Shown: positions 6,551 to 15,301 of the stretch, one piece after another
How positions within the stretch are numbered: position 1 is the stretch's first letter
Layout of the letters: each line of letters starts with the position of its first letter
Origin: Opitutia bacterium
Lineage (GTDB): Bacteria > Verrucomicrobiota > Verrucomicrobiia > Opitutales > Opitutaceae
Direction: 5' to 3'
Assembly: GCA_947474365.1 (NCBI GenBank)
Contig: CANJIU010000097.1
Span: 1 to 37,779, forward strand
Length of the DNA: 37,779 nucleotides
Notes under the pieces: model-generated
The model's database searches: none
What the model saw: the letters and a program-made list of their open reading frames with translations, nothing else
Told to the model about the DNA's origin: nothing
Program-made: the position numbers and the translations under genes

Positions 6551-7750
6551 ATGAATACCAATCCTTCCATGTTGCCACCGGTCGCCAAAGTGCCCGCGAG
6601 CAACCCACGGCGGCTATCCCGCCCAGCCTCGACCTTGACCATTGCGCATCGGGCCCTGCTGACGCGGATCTCCGAGATCGGAAATATACTCGGGGTCCCA
6701 CGGCATGAAGTCTACGACCTCGTTGATGCCGGCAAGGTCGCCACGGCCTACCTTCCTGGCGCCAACGGGAAGCCGGTCCTGATGGCCGACTTGGTAGACG
6801 TCTGCGAAATCCTGCTATCCAGCGCGGCTGGCAGTTACCAGTTCAAAGAAGTTCTGATCTCTTTGGACCTCGTGCGCGCCCGGACTGGTTGCGTGCGGGC
6901 AAAGATCGCCAAAGAAACGATGGATGAGCTGTGTGACATGCGCCGGGATTTTCCCGAGCGCGTCCGCCGGCTCGTGCTCCGACCCTTGAAAGGTGGCTTT
7001 CACGAGATCGTAGACGGCGCCGCCTCGTTTCTGGCCGCCATGGAGTTGGGCCTCCCGAATGTTTGCGCCTATCTGGTGAGGATTGATGAGGCTACCGCTG
7101 CACGCTTGGCCCTTCGTCTTCACGCCCCTTTCGGCCGCGCCCTGTCGAATTCCGAAAAATGGTCATGGGTGAACTGCGCATTGGACCGTGCGCCAGATTT
7201 GGCGGCAGCTATCATGAGCGGCGAGTTAACCCTACGTGCTGCAGGACGCGCACTCGGCGTCAACAAAGACACAATCCGCAAAGTGCTCAAAAAACGGGTT
7301 GGTAAAGGTGCCGGCCTGATCGGATGCGCTTCGTCACCCGCAGTCGCCCGCGTCCATGGGCTCACGCCGTGCTTGAACGAAAGCGATCGCATTGCGGACC
7401 TTCATAAGATCGGCGCGGTAGCCGTGCGCGCAGCGTCGAAAACGGCGTCCCCGCAGGCCGTTCTCCGCGACGTTGCTCAACTTGCTGATAGGTGCCTGGA
7501 TTTCCTCGCGCGCGAATTGGGGGATCAGCGTAAAGACCTAAGTCGCCATCTGCCCGAACTGCTCAATTTGAGGAAGGAGGCCGCTGCTGAACAACAGGCC
7601 TACGAAGCCAACCGCGAGGCCGAAATCTGCCGTTTCGCCCGCAATTCCGGCTGCACAGTGGTGGAGGCCGAACGCGTGCTTCACGAGCAAGACCTGCACG
7701 GGATTGCTCAAATTGAGGAACGCCCGGCTGTTCCGTTCCGCCAAGCCTAG
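6551..7750 (+). CDS. Unknown protein with two HTH-like segments, element-encoded
   Basis: The 399-residue product starts at ATG 6551, with AGAGGGA about 9 bases upstream. An N-terminal excisionase-like segment (EIGNILGVPRHEVYDLVDAG, ~residues 42-61) resembles a MerR-type fold. A second helix-turn-helix lies near residues 225-245 (AAGRALGVNKDTIRKVLKKR). The C-terminal ~100 residues are helical and charged. There is no signal peptide or membrane helix. I do not recognise the family. ParB/KorB-like regulators or replication-control proteins would fit the two DNA-binding segments and the upstream palindrome, but this is inference. Confidence 0.65.
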   Translation: MNTNPSMLPPVAKVPASNPRRLSRPASTLTIAHRALLTRISEIGNILGVPRHEVYDLVDAGKVATAYLPGANGKPVLMADLVDVCEILLSSAAGSYQFKEVLISLDLVRARTGCVRAKIAKETMDELCDMRRDFPERVRRLVLRPLKGGFHEIVDGAASFLAAMELGLPNVCAYLVRIDEATAARLALRLHAPFGRALSNSEKWSWVNCALDRAPDLAAAIMSGELTLRAAGRALGVNKDTIRKVLKKRVGKGAGLIGCASSPAVARVHGLTPCLNESDRIADLHKIGAVAVRAASKTASPQAVLRDVAQLADRCLDFLARELGDQRKDLSRHLPELLNLRKEAAAEQQAYEANREAEICRFARNSGCTVVEAERVLHEQDLHGIAQIEERPAVPFRQA

Positions 7751-7828
7751 TAGGAGATCAGCAAGGCGCGCTGAAGCAATCCCTCCGTAAACCGGATCCT
7801 CAAAGCGAGTATCGTAACCCCTCGATGT

Positions 7829-8896
7829 ATGGCAAACCAACCGAAACATTCGCATGCAGATTTGGCAGTGTTAATCACTGCGCTACCGGCGGGGGAGGTC
7901 GTCGACCTTGTCTTACTTCTCGCGAGCCCCACGGAGGAGACAACACGAGGAGTGTGGTCGAAAACCAATACTGGGCCTAGCTGTTCTCTGCGCCGGCGTC
8001 CGAAAGGGCAGAAGAATGGGGACACCGTGGGCCCGCGGGATGCCGTTCTCGATGCACTCCAAGAAGCGATGCTCAAGCGGCTCGCAGATCCCGTGGTCGT
8101 GGTCGATCTTGGGAAGCTTGTGCGGGCGCTGCTCATGTTCGTGTCGAGACAGCGTGCCGCTGTGATTGCCATGCTTGCCGTCATCCTTGGTGGGTTGGCG
8201 TTGGTAAGCGTCTATCATGTGCGCTCATCTCTCGTATCGACCTCGACTCTCAAATTGAGCGCTGTAGGCCAACCAGTCCCACCCCGTTCATTAGGAGGGG
8301 CTGACGTGACCCCTAGGATGGTAGTTTTCCCGGCCCCTCAATTTGAGAATGCCACGAAAGACGCCGCTGCTGTGTCGGTCCCTGAGATACCGGTTGAGCG
8401 CCCAACCTGGAGCGAAGGGCGCCTCGGCGACGTCTATTTTGAAGTCCTGAAAGCTGGCACCGTCACGGTTGAGAAATCGTGGCCTACGGCGTTGGGGAGC
8501 ATGCCTACCTCTTTCGTCGTCCGCGGGGACTTTACCCGCGTTCCCGACGGGAAAATCGGGGAACGAGTCCTTCGTTCGCTTGGCATGGGAGAAAGGGCCA
8601 CGGTGATTACCGACCGGCCTTATACCCGAAACGACCTCTTCACCCTCGTTCGGACGGCCCTTGGGAGCGAGGCCATCGCCATCTTCGGTCGTAAGATTGA
8701 TGGTTCACGGTCGATGATTTTTACCCAGGTTAAGGACGCGCGCCGACTCGCGGAGTCGATCGCTCTGATCGCGGGAGCCCCCGGCGGTTCAAACGAGGTC
8801 TACCTGCCGTTCACCGGTGCAATCCTTCGCCACTCCAGCGGCACGGTCACCATCGATGAATTCCTAGTGAGGGAGCCCTCGGAGATGAGTCGCTAA
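7829..8896 (+). CDS. Hypothetical protein with one central membrane helix
   Basis: The 355-residue product has an N-terminal ~110-residue soluble region, a membrane helix (AVIAMLAVILGGLALVSVY, ~residues 112-130) and a ~225-residue C-terminal domain that would face the other side of the membrane. No enzyme motif is recognised. The C-terminal part alternates short strands and helices and ends in a basic tail. It lies between the HTH-like gene and the RHH/relaxase pair, in the same direction, so it may act in transfer or maintenance of the element. Function unknown. Confidence 0.6.
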   Translation: MANQPKHSHADLAVLITALPAGEVVDLVLLLASPTEETTRGVWSKTNTGPSCSLRRRPKGQKNGDTVGPRDAVLDALQEAMLKRLADPVVVVDLGKLVRALLMFVSRQRAAVIAMLAVILGGLALVSVYHVRSSLVSTSTLKLSAVGQPVPPRSLGGADVTPRMVVFPAPQFENATKDAAAVSVPEIPVERPTWSEGRLGDVYFEVLKAGTVTVEKSWPTALGSMPTSFVVRGDFTRVPDGKIGERVLRSLGMGERATVITDRPYTRNDLFTLVRTALGSEAIAIFGRKIDGSRSMIFTQVKDARRLAESIALIAGAPGGSNEVYLPFTGAILRHSSGTVTIDEFLVREPSEMSR

Positions 8897-8905
8897 ACGT
8901 AATTT

Positions 8906-9445
8906 ATGGACCCTACACCGCCCATCCTCCCCGCACTGTCGCCTGTTGACCAACCCAAGCTCGATCCACAAGGCGCAGGGCAAGGTCCATGCCCAAAAAA
9001 GAAGATCGCACATCCTACGAAAATCCGGGCTGGGTCAAAAATACCAAATGTGCGCACACGTGGGCTTGGATTGGCGTGCAACGCTAATATGAATTTCCGC
9101 CTCCCTGGTGCACTGAAGACCGCGTTCACCAGCAAGGTCAAACGCGCCAGGACCTCCCATAGCGAAGTGCTCGTTTGGGCCATCGCACACTACGTGTCCG
9201 GTGATTCTGCGCCCCGCACGGCTCCCGGGATTGGACCGCGGACGCGGTCTGCGGCGCTACTGGAGTTAACACGGCGCCAAAGCGCCCTTCTCACCCTGAA
9301 TGAAGATCTCCAGAAAATAGCGGCTGGGTTTTCCGACTCCCCGTTGGCCCACGCGTGCTGCCAGAGTCTCCTTTCGGAAATCAAACAACTGTCCGAGCAA
9401 AGCTTTCGTCGGCTTCTCGCACTCAACCATGCTTCCAAGCTTTGA
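8906..9445 (+). CDS. Ribbon-helix-helix-like protein, probable relaxase accessory factor
   Basis: The 179-residue product has a basic, Pro-rich N-terminus. A segment with the strand-helix-helix pattern of CopG/Arc proteins follows (MNFRLPGALKTAFTSKVKRA then SHSEVLVWAIAHYV, ~residues 62-97). A helical, Leu-rich C-terminal half ends the protein. In mobilizable elements, RHH proteins bind oriT and help the relaxase. Its 3' end overlaps the relaxase start by 17 bp, so the two are likely co-translated. The fold assignment is from pattern only; the partner role is inferred from the overlap. Confidence 0.55.
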   Translation: MDPTPPILPALSPVDQPKLDPQGAGQGPCPKKKIAHPTKIRAGSKIPNVRTRGLGLACNANMNFRLPGALKTAFTSKVKRARTSHSEVLVWAIAHYVSGDSAPRTAPGIGPRTRSAALLELTRRQSALLTLNEDLQKIAAGFSDSPLAHACCQSLLSEIKQLSEQSFRRLLALNHASKL

Positions 9446-11036
9446 TCCACCGGCTCGTGTAGAGTCGCCCGAAAACCGGGTCGAAGGCTGGTTTAGGTAT
9501 GCCTATGGCAAAACTTCGTCTTCAGGTGCGCCTCGCGAGGTCGCGCCGGCAATGGTGTGCGGCACGAGGCGGGACCTGCTCGAACCGATCGGCCGGCTAT
9601 TTGGTGCCACCTACCATTCGCCCGTATGCACCGGGAGCATAAACTTTGAAGAACTGCTACTCGATGCGGACGCGGCCGCCATCACTTACGACTTTTTCAA
9701 CTTTGTCTTCGCCGGGATCGAGCCAGCGGACCGCCTGTATCACGCCGTCCGTCACCAAAAAACGCTCAAGACCACGAAACAGAAATCAACGGACATTCAC
9801 TTCACGGTGATGAACCTGCTGGCCCGCACGGGGCAGGTTTTTCGGGCCTACTACACCAAGGCTGATTTCTATCCCGTCACACTGTGGGCGGAAAAAATAA
9901 ACTACCAGTATGGCCTTTCGTCCCCTTACGATCCGCAAAAGCGGCGGCTTACTCAGCCACGGGTTTACCCGAACGATTCGGAGCGGTTGGTCGAAATAAA
10001 ATGTGCAATTGGCAGGACAGCCAGGATCGCGTTCGACGCCCATCAGCTTCGGTCCGGAGCCAGCGTGCTCGCGTTCCTTAACGAGCAGCCGGGGTTGTCG
10101 AATGCGCGACACGAAGGACGGCGTGTGCTGTTGTGTCACGAAGAACTGGAACGTGAGCTAAGTCTTAGTGCGGTGATTTTTAATCCGGATTACGACGAAG
10201 ACGAAGTCCGGGCGCGAATAGCGAAACAGCGTCGGCTCTCCGAAGATGAAGTCGAAACGGGCTTCGCCAAGGCACTAAACGCGCGAACCGAGCGCCATCG
10301 GCAGCGTTTTGGACCACCGACCGTGACCGTGCCCGCCGGCGGTGCCATCGACCCGCAAAAGAAGGCATGCCCGTCAACCAACCCTTATGACCAAACCATC
10401 ACTTCTGACTCCGCCCGGCATTGGTGCCACCTTATCAAACTCGATCGAAAATTGGGAAAAACACTTGGAAAAATTGGAGAAGATCGGACTCGAAGACGCG
10501 ATGAAGAGCGAGTCGCACAGGAACGAGACGCGCAAACTATTGACGGTCTGCGCAGAGGAATTGACGCGGTCGCTGTCGACGTTGCAGGCATCGACCGAGC
10601 GATGGAAACTGCTTGTCAACCGGGTGCAGGACCACGAAAGCCGGATCTCGGGGATCGAGACATCGTTAAACACGCTCGGCGGTTCCATGCAGCGCTTCTC
10701 CGTTTGGGCGGATGCCATTTCGGATGGCCCAGTTCCGCCCAAGAAGTAGTAGTGGCCCTCTTCCGGACTCAACGCGGAGGCGCATTCTCTTCAAAAGAAG
10801 CTCGATGGTTTGAAAGCGTGAAGGAATTAAGACTCCGTGCGGATATCGCCGCCTGGCTTAGGCTTTGTGATTCGTCCCGCGCCGAGGAATTGGACCACTG
10901 GATTCAGCTCGTCCGCTCTCACAAGAAATCTACCGGGGCCTTGGATGACGTCAAAGACCACGCCGCGCATATCGCCGGCGACGGCATTTCGTCCCGGGCG
11001 CCAGAAGCCGTCCCTGATCCTCCGATCGACTTATAG
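9429..11036 (+). CDS. MOB relaxase / mobilization nuclease
   Basis: The 535-residue product resembles relaxases that nick DNA at oriT. Residues ~85-180 follow the pattern of that domain: a first His in AVRHQK, a second in DIHFTVMN (~residue 124), then an RAYYTKAD stretch and WAEKINYQYGLSSPYDP, a signature region of mobilization relaxases. The catalytic Tyr cannot be assigned with confidence. Beyond residue ~320 the protein is highly charged. In this part (10387-10749) a second frame is also protein-like, so the relaxase may carry a nested gene or have lost frame. The last ~95 residues (for example RLRADIAAWLRLCDSSRAEE) again look like real protein. Confidence 0.65.
   Translation: MLPSFDPPARVESPENRVEGWFRYAYGKTSSSGAPREVAPAMVCGTRRDLLEPIGRLFGATYHSPVCTGSINFEELLLDADAAAITYDFFNFVFAGIEPADRLYHAVRHQKTLKTTKQKSTDIHFTVMNLLARTGQVFRAYYTKADFYPVTLWAEKINYQYGLSSPYDPQKRRLTQPRVYPNDSERLVEIKCAIGRTARIAFDAHQLRSGASVLAFLNEQPGLSNARHEGRRVLLCHEELERELSLSAVIFNPDYDEDEVRARIAKQRRLSEDEVETGFAKALNARTERHRQRFGPPTVTVPAGGAIDPQKKACPSTNPYDQTITSDSARHWCHLIKLDRKLGKTLGKIGEDRTRRRDEERVAQERDAQTIDGLRRGIDAVAVDVAGIDRAMETACQPGAGPRKPDLGDRDIVKHARRFHAALLRLGGCHFGWPSSAQEVVVALFRTQRGGAFSSKEARWFESVKELRLRADIAAWLRLCDSSRAEELDHWIQLVRSHKKSTGALDDVKDHAAHIAGDGISSRAPEAVPDPPIDL
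10387..10749 (+). CDS. Coiled-coil protein nested in the relaxase gene in another frame
   Basis: From ATG 10387 a 120-residue frame runs inside the relaxase gene. Its sequence (ENWEKHLEKLEKIGLEDAMK, then RWKLLVNRVQDHESRISGIE) is amphipathic, with heptad-like Leu/Ile spacing typical of a coiled coil. The relaxase frame in the same stretch is Arg/Asp-rich and less convincing. In plasmid RSF1010 mobB is likewise encoded inside mobA. The product could be a mobilization accessory protein. An alternative is that the relaxase has suffered compensating frameshifts. Confidence 0.5.
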   Translation: MTKPSLLTPPGIGATLSNSIENWEKHLEKLEKIGLEDAMKSESHRNETRKLLTVCAEELTRSLSTLQASTERWKLLVNRVQDHESRISGIETSLNTLGGSMQRFSVWADAISDGPVPPKK

Positions 11037-11178
11037 TGCTTCACAGGGCCAAGGGTAGCCGCCGCGCGAAGGCGGATGGCCGCGGGGCAATCCGTATGGG
11101 ACGAGCACAGAGGACTGAAACTATCTGCGGGCTCAGCGCGCTGCGTGACTTCACCTGGGTGCTACTCGGCCGAGCCAA
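11037..11178. other. Convergent intergenic stretch
   Basis: This gap separates the 3' ends of the relaxase gene and the minus-strand nuclease-like gene. A short GC-rich stem (CCGCC at 11059-11063, GGCGG at 11071-11075) lies just after the relaxase stop and could stop transcription from that side. No gene, tRNA or att copy is seen here. Confidence 0.3.
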
Positions 11179-12384
11179 TCATAGTGTTGGATACTCGTCG
11201 TCGTGTCGGTGCCAAGTGCGCGCGTTTGCGAAGAAGGAAGCCTTCGCTTTGAGATCGTTGGCCACCTGCTCATCCACTTCGGACCACTTTGAGAAATCGA
11301 GATAGATCAAATCCGATGCCGATTCGATACCACGGACATGGTCGCTGAGCCCAATCCCCACCGCGGCCGCCCCCTGACCGAGTCGCTGCCTCGCGATGAA
11401 GCATCGTCCTGTGACTTCGGCCCGGCGGTCTTCGGGCTGGGCTTTCGCCGGGAAATACACCAGCACATATATGACCCCGCTCGGCGCCGCCAAGATGCGC
11501 GACGCAAGGTGGCGCGCCCGCGCCGCCGTCAGAAACTCTCCGACGCCGCGTCCTAGAATGCGGCGATGAAACCGCGTTTCCAAAGCCATCCGCCGCAAGG
11601 CAAACTCCAGTTCGTTCAAGGTCGGCCCCGGACCTTCGACCGATTTCGCCGAGGGGTCGGCTAGACCCTCGATCAGTCGGTCCCAGACATAGCTGTCCCG
11701 ATCCGCCTCTTTCCGTCGCTTGAACGCCGTCTCGTTCTGAAGCCCTGCCCAGATCGTATCGTCGAATAACATCACGTCGGCATTCTCCGGGAAAGTCCGC
11801 TCGTGCGTGAGATACCAGCCGAGAACGTTCGATTCCGACCCCTCGCAGATCATACGACAACGGCCCGCGAAATCCTCCTTGGCCGCGAGATAGGCCACAA
11901 AATCCGAAATCGTATCCAACTCGGCCAACACATCGCGAAAGCTGGGCTCGCTCATTACATGCACGAAGCCCTTGTCGAAGTCCCCCGATTTGATCGCGAC
12001 TTCGCCCTTGTCTCCGAAAGCGACCGCCAGCCGGTGAATTTTCCTCAATTCCAACGCCGGTAGCGCGAGCCCGGGTGTGCCGTCATGCCGGATGATCTCG
12101 TTCATTCCCGTCAGAGCCCGCTCCGCGCCGTAAATCTGCCTGACTGACGCATCAACCGCTTTTCGTTCCCAGCGTGCCAAGCCGTCGGCCGGGTCAGCCG
12201 TCTCCTTCAAATGAATCTCCTTCACGCTGACGATTACTATGTGTGATCCACAGACGACCAACAAATCGCACAATTCCTTTTGGTCCGCCGCCCGCGGATT
12301 GCCGTGGCACCACAGCGAAAGAAACGAGCGCTGGCACACGTCCAAGACCAACGCCTCGGTGCGATTGAGAGGATTGTCTGGCAT
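11179..12384 (-). CDS. PD-(D/E)XK nuclease-like protein of unknown role
   Basis: Taken from ATG 12384 (MPDNPLNRTEALVL), the product has ~401 residues; an in-frame ATG at 12435 would add 17. Near the N-terminus a Glu (in QKELC), Asp-hydrophobic strand (CDLLVV) and strand ending in Lys (IVIVSVKEI) match the E...D...xxK arrangement of PD-(D/E)XK nuclease-fold enzymes. The remaining ~300 residues are mixed alpha/beta without a motif I know. Nuclease-fold proteins in accessory regions often act in defence or DNA repair. Activity is inferred only from the motif. The gene is divergent from the unknown gene at 12528. Confidence 0.55.
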   Translation of the reverse strand: MPDNPLNRTEALVLDVCQRSFLSLWCHGNPRAADQKELCDLLVVCGSHIVIVSVKEIHLKETADPADGLARWERKAVDASVRQIYGAERALTGMNEIIRHDGTPGLALPALELRKIHRLAVAFGDKGEVAIKSGDFDKGFVHVMSEPSFRDVLAELDTISDFVAYLAAKEDFAGRCRMICEGSESNVLGWYLTHERTFPENADVMLFDDTIWAGLQNETAFKRRKEADRDSYVWDRLIEGLADPSAKSVEGPGPTLNELEFALRRMALETRFHRRILGRGVGEFLTAARARHLASRILAAPSGVIYVLVYFPAKAQPEDRRAEVTGRCFIARQRLGQGAAAVGIGLSDHVRGIESASDLIYLDFSKWSEVDEQVANDLKAKASFFANARTWHRHDDEYPTL

Positions 12385-12527
12385 GACGATCGGCGACCCG
12401 GAATCGGAACCTGACGTATGCAGTTGCGGACGCAACTTCCTTAGCTACGCGAACCGAGCCGGGCGCGCCGACAATCGGCTGCACGCCAAGGTTGGCAATG
12501 TCCACTTCCGCCTGCCATAGAATCTTC

Positions 12528-13595
12528 ATGATCTCTGTTCAACAAGCGCTCGCGTTGATGGACGAATGGAAATCGCGCCAACCGACAGCGGAGCAGATTC
12601 TTGGTGCTCCACCGTGGGATCGCGAGCGATTGGAAAAAGCTTATTTCGCTGATTTTCGACAGGTGTGGGATTTGCTCGAAATGCACCCCGCGCACGAACT
12701 ATACGATTTCATCGAGTGCCTCACGCGCTCATTCGCGCTCTTCGACTTGTGTGTTCGCGACCTCATCGCGGCGATTCACCGATTCCAAGGTCTGTTCCGC
12801 GAACGCGGTCTGCCCGCGCGCCAGAAGCGGTTCGCCATCGACGAAGTAAAACTCGATCTCGAGAAAAACCTATTTGCTGCGACGCAGGCGGCGCTGGCGC
12901 TCGTCGATCATTCCCGCCGCATTTCGGGCAAAGTCGTAGTCGCGGGTTACAAAGAGCGCACGGTGGCGTTTGCCAACGATCCCGCGCACCGGTTTCTCCA
13001 AGATCTGCGCGTCTGCCTGTTTCACGTATTCTATATCAGTCCCGATTGGGAATTCCGGGCTGATGCCAATAGTGGCGACAAGGCGCGTTTCATCATCGCC
13101 AAAAGAGACCTGCTGCGCTTCGGAAGCTGGAATGCTCTGGCAAAAGAATATCTCGAATCTCTCGGCGAATCGCTCGATCTCGAAACCTTCCTCACGGTCT
13201 ATCGGGAGAAAGTGAGGACGTTTCAAAGCTGGTTCGTGACCCAATTGCGCCAAAGCAATCCCGAGGGCCTGGGAAATTATCTCGAATCGCGACGCACACT
13301 GCATGCCGTCGGTGCCAAGACATGGTGGAATCTACTCCTCACCCAAGTAGTGATTCAGCAGAGCCGGGATGCCTACGACTACCTCGATCGATTTCTTGAG
13401 CCATCTGAATTGGAACGCGTCTACGCGCGTTCATTTCGCTCGAAGGAACAAGTTGATTTGATAATCGCTCTTGTCGATGAACATGGCGCGTGCGACGAGG
13501 CACTCAGGGAGACCGCATACCGAGCGTTCAAAGTGAAACCAGACGAGGTGCCGCGTTCAATGCCGCCTCCCGCCTCGACGTCGCCCGAGAGCTGA
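12528..13595 (+). CDS. Hypothetical helical protein
   Basis: The 355-residue product starts at ATG 12528 (MISVQQALALMDEW); a TTG at 12492 is a weaker alternative. It is almost entirely helical by composition, with many Glu, Arg, Leu and aromatic residues, and shows no signal peptide, membrane helix or catalytic motif I recognise. It is followed after 9 bp by a small gene in the same direction, probably in one operon, and is divergent from the PD-(D/E)XK-like gene. The three genes may form one accessory unit. Confidence 0.6.
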   Translation: MISVQQALALMDEWKSRQPTAEQILGAPPWDRERLEKAYFADFRQVWDLLEMHPAHELYDFIECLTRSFALFDLCVRDLIAAIHRFQGLFRERGLPARQKRFAIDEVKLDLEKNLFAATQAALALVDHSRRISGKVVVAGYKERTVAFANDPAHRFLQDLRVCLFHVFYISPDWEFRADANSGDKARFIIAKRDLLRFGSWNALAKEYLESLGESLDLETFLTVYREKVRTFQSWFVTQLRQSNPEGLGNYLESRRTLHAVGAKTWWNLLLTQVVIQQSRDAYDYLDRFLEPSELERVYARSFRSKEQVDLIIALVDEHGACDEALRETAYRAFKVKPDEVPRSMPPPASTSPES

Positions 13596-13604
13596 TTGGA
13601 AACC

Positions 13605-13832
13605 ATGACGGACGAAAATCACAGTTCGGCCTCTCTGCTGCAAATGGCGTTGCGCGGCGATGCGGTCGAATGGGATCGGCTGCACGAGCTTTGTCAGGAT
13701 CGCCCGACAGCCGAATTGCTGGCGCAAGCGTTGGAGCAATCCAAGGCTCCCGTCGCCGATACCGTGCGATCATGGGCACAAGTCCTCGAAGAAATGCACC
13801 TCGGCCTGAAAGTTAAACTACCATCAGGCTAG
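13605..13832 (+). CDS. Small hypothetical protein
   Basis: The 75-residue product starts at ATG 13605, nine bases after the previous gene's stop; the TTG at 13596 is unlikely. It is acidic and helical (LHELCQDRPTAELLAQALEQ), with no Cys pair, signal or motif. Close spacing suggests joint expression with the 12528 gene, perhaps as a partner subunit. Its stop overlaps the 3' end of the convergent response regulator gene by 4 bp. Confidence 0.5.
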   Translation: MTDENHSSASLLQMALRGDAVEWDRLHELCQDRPTAELLAQALEQSKAPVADTVRSWAQVLEEMHLGLKVKLPSG

Positions 13833-14236
13833 GTGGCCGGCGGCGAGTCCGCCGCGGTGCCGACCGGGCTAGCCAGTCGGCTTTTCAGTTCCCGGGCCAG
13901 TTCGGCGAGGTCGAACGGCTTTTCAAAAACGGCCACCGCTCCCGCCTCCGCAGCGAGCCGGCGGATTTCTGACGTGCAAGATCCCGTCATCAACCACACC
14001 GGCAGATCTCCTCCCTGCCGCTGGGCACGCCCCCGCAGTTCGCGGCAAACGTGCATGCCGTTCAATCCCGGCATATGGATGTCAACCAGCGCTCCGTCGA
14101 TGGACTGGGTGTCGCCCAGCGCCAGACCTGCCGCTCCGCTTTTCGCCCTCACCACGGCGAAACCGTAGGTGGGCAGCAGATTCACGAGCGTGTCGAGCAC
14201 ACCCTGTTGATCATCGACTACGAGCAAGGTGGGCAT
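13829..14236 (-). CDS. Single-domain response regulator
   Basis: From ATG 14236 (MPTLLVVDDQ) the product has 135 residues, which fits one CheY-like receiver domain with no output domain. It shows the acidic pair DD in the first loop, the phosphoacceptor Asp in VDIHMPG, a Thr in LMTG after strand 4, and the conserved Lys in FEKPF. It would be phosphorylated by a histidine kinase not present here and act through protein contacts. The in-frame start at 14281 adds 15 residues that are not part of the fold. Confidence 0.8.
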   Translation of the reverse strand: MPTLLVVDDQQGVLDTLVNLLPTYGFAVVRAKSGAAGLALGDTQSIDGALVDIHMPGLNGMHVCRELRGRAQRQGGDLPVWLMTGSCTSEIRRLAAEAGAVAVFEKPFDLAELARELKSRLASPVGTAADSPPAT

Positions 14237-14281
14237 GAGAAGGAAACTTTCACTTTCAAGCGGGCTCTTTCCGGCCAGCAA

Positions 14282-14541
14282 GAGACTTTGCGCAGCGCAC
14301 TCAACGGGAAAGTGGCTCGCCGGACTCTCCTCAGACTCCCGCGCGAAATCGAGTGTGCCAGCGCGCTGGAAACAAAGCGTCGGCGAGGGAGCGCACCTAA
14401 ATGGTCAGACTCGACTCGACGTGAGAGCATCGCCGCAGTGGGTCGCAATCACAGCTTGAACAAGGGAGGTGCGCTGCGAAGTGGAATGACCATTGGCGCA
14501 TGAAAATTGACTTCGCAGCACCGACGCTGAGATTGGTTCTC
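14282..14541. other. Divergent upstream region, no gene seen
   Basis: This stretch separates the response regulator from the Cys-rich exported protein gene. No strong hairpin, repeat or clear promoter is visible. It should hold promoters for both directions; a Fur box could not be recognised by eye. Confidence 0.3.
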
Positions 14542-14934
14542 ATGCGTCGTGCCAGTTCGCTAATCGCTCTCCTGCTGGTGACCCTCTGGTTGCCGGCGAC
14601 GCAGCGTTGCGCACTCGTGGCGGCGGGGTTGCTTCAACCGGACATCGCGCAAGACGGCTCCAAATGCGACTGCCCGCCCGGCACCCCGTGCGGGAAAGAC
14701 GACTGCCAAAACTTGGAGCAGAATCTCGCTCCGCCCGCCTCGAATCAACTCGGCGTCGTGGTGCCGGAGGCCGTGTTCTGCACGTGCCACATTTGTTTGC
14801 GTTCGCTTGAACCGAGCCCGGTTGCGGTCTCCGCGGCTAGCCCGCGATTCTTCATCGAATCGTTCGCGCTGGCCCGACCTTGGCAGTTCCAGCGCCGCGC
14901 GGCCCTGGCTCCGCGCTCCCCCACGTTGGCTTAA
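14542..14934 (+). CDS. Small exported Cys-rich protein, Feo-linked, paralog of the 17757 gene
   Basis: From ATG 14542 the 130-residue product has a signal peptide (RRASSLIALLLVTLWLPATQ), then Cys clusters CDCPPGTPC and DDC, a CTCHICL box near residue 92, and a C-terminal RAALAPRSPTLA. The protein encoded at 17757 has the same layout (WLGAAQHC, CCPCLICL, RAALSPRAPSL), so the two form a family. An ATG at 14500 is possible, but the shorter start aligns with the paralog. It lies just before feoA, and the other copy precedes the czc operon. A role in periplasmic metal binding or redox is inferred from the Cys and neighbours; the family is unknown to me. Confidence 0.65.
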   Translation: MRRASSLIALLLVTLWLPATQRCALVAAGLLQPDIAQDGSKCDCPPGTPCGKDDCQNLEQNLAPPASNQLGVVVPEAVFCTCHICLRSLEPSPVAVSAASPRFFIESFALARPWQFQRRAALAPRSPTLA

Positions 14935-15042
14935 ACTCCGATCCTCGCTGGATCGCACCGTCACACCGCTGGTGTCGCGTCGCAACGCGTCGGACGCCGC
15001 GTTTCTCTGAATTGGCCGACCGCCTTGTCACATCTTTCCTCC

Positions 15043-15282
15043 ATGTCCTCTTTCCTGAAACTTTCCGCCCTGCCCATCGGCACGACCGCCGTGGTGCGCG
15101 AATTATCGAAAACCGGCACGGCCTCCGTGCGCCTGCGCGAAATGGGCCTCCTGACTGGCACCAAAATCGTGCTCGTGCGGGCGGCACCGCTCGGCGACCC
15201 GCTCGAAATCACCGTCCGCGGGTATCACCTCACTCTCCGTAAAAGCGAGGCCGAGCAGATTCTCGTGGAGCCTTCCCCGTAA
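15043..15282 (+). CDS. feoA: Ferrous iron transport protein A
   Basis: The 79-residue product is a small SH3-like FeoA protein. It has the usual pattern of an N-terminal LSALPIGTTAVV, a central VRLREMGLLTGTKIVLV and a C-terminal LEITVRGYHLTLRKSEAEQI. FeoA is cytoplasmic and is needed for ferrous iron uptake through FeoB, probably by direct contact. The gene ends 19 bp before feoB. The ATG at 15043 gives the normal family length; a TTG at 15025 would extend it by six residues. Confidence 0.9.
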   Translation: MSSFLKLSALPIGTTAVVRELSKTGTASVRLREMGLLTGTKIVLVRAAPLGDPLEITVRGYHLTLRKSEAEQILVEPSP

Positions 15283-15301
15283 CGTTTTCGCCCACACGAT
15301 C

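Larger units (their letters stand above)
3587..11036. mobile_element. Putative integrative mobilizable element (left end defined, right end unknown)
   Basis: The tRNA-Val 3' half, tyrosine integrase, excisionase-like protein, regulator-type HTH proteins, ribbon-helix-helix protein and relaxase are arranged as in tRNA-integrated mobilizable elements. The left limit is the tRNA scar. The right limit given here is only the end of the relaxase gene. If the usual geometry holds, an intact tRNA-Val restored by the element should lie beyond, on the minus strand, and none was found in the window. The nuclease-like genes or even the metal-resistance block could therefore be cargo. Confidence 0.55.

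Noticed and set aside
11270..11860. Minus-strand open frame of 196 codons inside the nuclease-like gene
   Set aside because: Same strand but another frame; Arg/Gly/Ser-rich without structure, while the 11179 frame has a nuclease signature.
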